This document shows positions 62,446 through 64,000 of a DNA stretch of 64,000 nucleotides, in pieces; position 1 is the stretch's first letter, and each line of letters starts with the position of its first letter. A program made the position numbers and the translations under genes. The notes under the pieces are model-generated. The model saw only the letters and a list, made by a program, of their open reading frames with translations. It did not search any database and had not been told where the DNA came from. Location: NCBI GenBank assembly GCA_910574915.1, contig CAJTCR010000010.1, positions 1 through 64,000 on the forward strand, written 5' to 3'. This stretch comes from Eubacteriaceae bacterium (lineage in GTDB: Bacteria; Bacillota; Clostridia; Lachnospirales; Lachnospiraceae).

Positions 62446-62628
62446 GTGGTTATGTAAGGAATGGGCGACATCTGCTTAGAGTTAAAAGTTTGGATTTGTG
62501 AGTTGAAAGAAACCAGAATTGGTGGTATACTTATCCAAGTATATCCAGGCTTATTTTTAGGCTGTATTTGATTGGATTGTGGAAGGAATAAAAGCGGAAA
62601 CGCTTATAAATAAAGGAGAGGCACGCAG

Positions 62629-63303
62629 ATGGAACAGTATAAAAAAGAGTTTATTGAGTTTATGGTTGACAGTGAAGTGTTAAAATTTGGGGAATTTATA
62701 TTAAAGAGCGGACGCAAGTCACCGTTTTTTATGAATGCGGGCAGTTATGTGACCGGGACGCAGCTTATGAAGCTGGGGGAGTATTATGCGAAGGCGATCC
62801 ATGCGCACTATGGGGATGATTTTGATGTGCTGTTTGGGCCGGCATACAAGGGGATTCCTTTGAGTGTTGCTACGACGATTGCGTATGCAAACCTGTACGG
62901 AAAGGAAATACGCTACTGCTCGAACCGAAAGGAAGAAAAAGATCATGGGGATGCCGGGATTTTGCTTGGAAGCAAGCTTAAGGACGGAGACCGTGTAGTG
63001 ATTATTGAAGATGTGACGACATCAGGAAAGTCCATTTCAGAGACATTCCCAATTTTAAAGGCACAGGGGAATGTGCAGGTAATCGGGCTGATGGTTTCAT
63101 TAAACCGGATGGAAAAAGGGCTTGGCGGGGAAGTCAGCGCCCTGGAGGAGATTCGAAAGACGTATGGGTTTGAGGCAAATGCAATCGTTACGATGCAGGA
63201 AGTGACGCAGCATTTGTATCAGAAACCATATAAAGGAAAAATTATGATTGATGATACATTAAAAGCCGCGATTGATGCATACTATGAACAGTATGGTGCC
63301 TAA
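62629..63303 (+). CDS. pyrE: Orotate phosphoribosyltransferase (224 aa)
   Basis: Carries LKSGRKSPFFMNAG near residue 25, LFGPAYKGIPL, the KEEKDHGD loop and the PRPP-binding VVIIEDVTTSGKS near 124. It makes OMP from orotate in pyrimidine synthesis. AAAGGAGAGG precedes the ATG. About 200 bases of non-coding sequence separate it from hicA. Confidence 0.95.
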   Translation: MEQYKKEFIEFMVDSEVLKFGEFILKSGRKSPFFMNAGSYVTGTQLMKLGEYYAKAIHAHYGDDFDVLFGPAYKGIPLSVATTIAYANLYGKEIRYCSNRKEEKDHGDAGILLGSKLKDGDRVVIIEDVTTSGKSISETFPILKAQGNVQVIGLMVSLNRMEKGLGGEVSALEEIRKTYGFEANAIVTMQEVTQHLYQKPYKGKIMIDDTLKAAIDAYYEQYGA

Positions 63304-63321
63304 TAAACTGAGGAATGGAAA

Positions 63322-63816
63322 TTGAATTATAAAAAGCATAAAAAAGGATACCGAATGACTGCCTGGCTGTTGTTTGGGCTTTATCTGATCTTAATGATTT
63401 ATTTTTTGTTCTTTGCCGAAAGCATGGGGAGAACATCGGTAGGACGCGAGTATCACTACAATCTTGTGCCGTTTAAGGAGATTCATCGTTATCTGACCTA
63501 CTATGATGTGATCGGGCCTTATACCGTGTTTTTAAATATCGCAGGAAATGTGCTGGCGTTTGTACCGTTCGGGCTGTTTTTTCCGCTGCTGTCAAGAAGA
63601 AGCAGGGGCATTTGCAAGGTGACGCTGATAAGCTTTGAAATGAGCCTTTTGGTGGAGCTGATTCAGCTTGTTACGAGAGTCGGAAGCTGTGACGTGGACG
63701 ATATGATTTTGAATACACTTGGCGGCATGATTGGGTGCCTGTGTTTTAAAATCCTGTTTTTCTGGCATAGAATGGAACTAAAGGGGGCTTTGGATGAAGA
63801 AAAAACAACGGGCTGA
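63322..63816 (+). CDS. VanZ-like membrane protein (164 aa)
   Basis: Four hydrophobic helices with the family features YHYNLVPFKEIHRY near residue 48, NIAGNVLAFVPFGLFFPLL near 75 and GSCDVDDMILNTLGG near 130. VanZ-like proteins contribute to glycopeptide or lipoglycopeptide tolerance in some contexts; here the role is unknown. Start is TTG 63322 (GAGGAATGG upstream) or ATG 63355. Confidence 0.85.
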   Translation: MNYKKHKKGYRMTAWLLFGLYLILMIYFLFFAESMGRTSVGREYHYNLVPFKEIHRYLTYYDVIGPYTVFLNIAGNVLAFVPFGLFFPLLSRRSRGICKVTLISFEMSLLVELIQLVTRVGSCDVDDMILNTLGGMIGCLCFKILFFWHRMELKGALDEEKTTG

Positions 63817-64000
63817 TAAAAATTATAAATTTACTGGCAAAAAGCATTCTGCGCCTGGTGCGGCGGCACTGGTATTTTCCTTTGTGCCGCTGGCATTGTT
63901 TTTTTATGCTGTATCTGTTTCCTATTTAAAAGGCGGACAGGCGCCGCAGCAAATCGGCTGCATAGGAATCGCAGCGGTTTTATCGGCACTTTGGACACTG
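63794..64000 (+). CDS. Partial small membrane protein, DUF6142-like
   Basis: Starts within the last bases of the VanZ-like gene with AAGGGGG upstream and runs off the window (69 codons). The first 20 residues are strongly basic and are followed by two hydrophobic helices (AALVFSFVPLALFFYAVSV and IGCIGIAAVLSALWTL). Resembles DUF6142-type proteins of Lachnospiraceae; tentative because incomplete. Confidence 0.6.
   Translation, partial: MKKKQRADKNYKFTGKKHSAPGAAALVFSFVPLALFFYAVSVSYLKGGQAPQQIGCIGIAAVLSALWTL

Overview
The window looks like chromosome from a gut-type Lachnospiraceae bacterium (Clostridia, Bacillota). The supporting signs are strong AGGAGG ribosome sites, GHKL/LytTR two-component pairs, a spore photolyase-like protein, a permuted GH3 enzyme, a GPH symporter, a GH65 phosphorylase with beta-phosphoglucomutase, and an Asn/Ala/Ser-rich SASP-like small protein. 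The genus cannot be fixed from the sequence alone. Most of the window has moderate GC. The first 3 kb is visibly AT-rich and looks like an island.

Layout. 0-3 kb: an AT-rich island with a duplicated ~178-bp leader that includes a start codon, an unrecognised protein made of ~80-residue repeats, and a small minus-strand gene that abuts a palindromic repeat. 3.2-5.2 kb: a nucleosidase and a spore-photolyase-like radical SAM protein, enclosed by two inverted copies of that repeat. 5.5-8.5 kb: an SDR oxidoreductase and a LytTR/GHKL two-component pair. 8.6-23.9 kb: a carbohydrate locus (GH2, GH3, GPH symporter, LacI regulator, RDD protein, GH65 phosphorylase, sugar ABC transporter, beta-phosphoglucomutase) with three matching LacI-type operators. 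24-25.4 kb: repeats and decayed gene fragments. 25.4-30.7 kb: a LytTR/GHKL pair divergent from a BceAB/SalXY-type ABC exporter, with a probable LytTR site between them.

31.4-49.3 kb is the most interesting region: a 15-gene plus-strand operon that reads as a Gram-positive, T6SS-like contractile injection system. Recognisable or probable parts are a large sheath-like protein, an Hcp-like tube protein, a zinc-ribbon/FHA protein, a PP2C-like protein, a pseudophosphatase-TM-TPR protein, a SrfB-type Hsp70-like ATPase, a DUF4280 PAAR-like tip, a VgrG-like spike, and a HINT-linked toxin with an overlapping immunity gene. Four or five conserved proteins of unknown function probably supply baseplate and adaptor parts. 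ClpV and the TssJLM membrane complex are not in the window. A divergent pair (pentapeptide-repeat protein plus a 168-aa protein) sits directly upstream.

49.5-64 kb is mainly housekeeping: a WaaL/Wzy-like membrane protein, thymidylate kinase, NudC, a SASP-like protein behind a structured leader, a rhodanese, a THUMP methyltransferase, a surface cysteine peptidase, a cell-wall amidase, RdgB, a YfcE-type phosphodiesterase, six tRNAs (Pro, Gly, Arg, His, Gln, Lys), HicAB, PyrE, a VanZ-like protein and a partial membrane protein.

Eight copies of a ~250-300 bp, highly structured palindromic repeat are scattered through the window, mostly as head-to-head pairs. Their stems differ between copies by paired (compensatory) changes, so base pairing appears to be under selection. 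They are either a mobile palindromic element or a structured RNA, and I do not recognise them as a named family.
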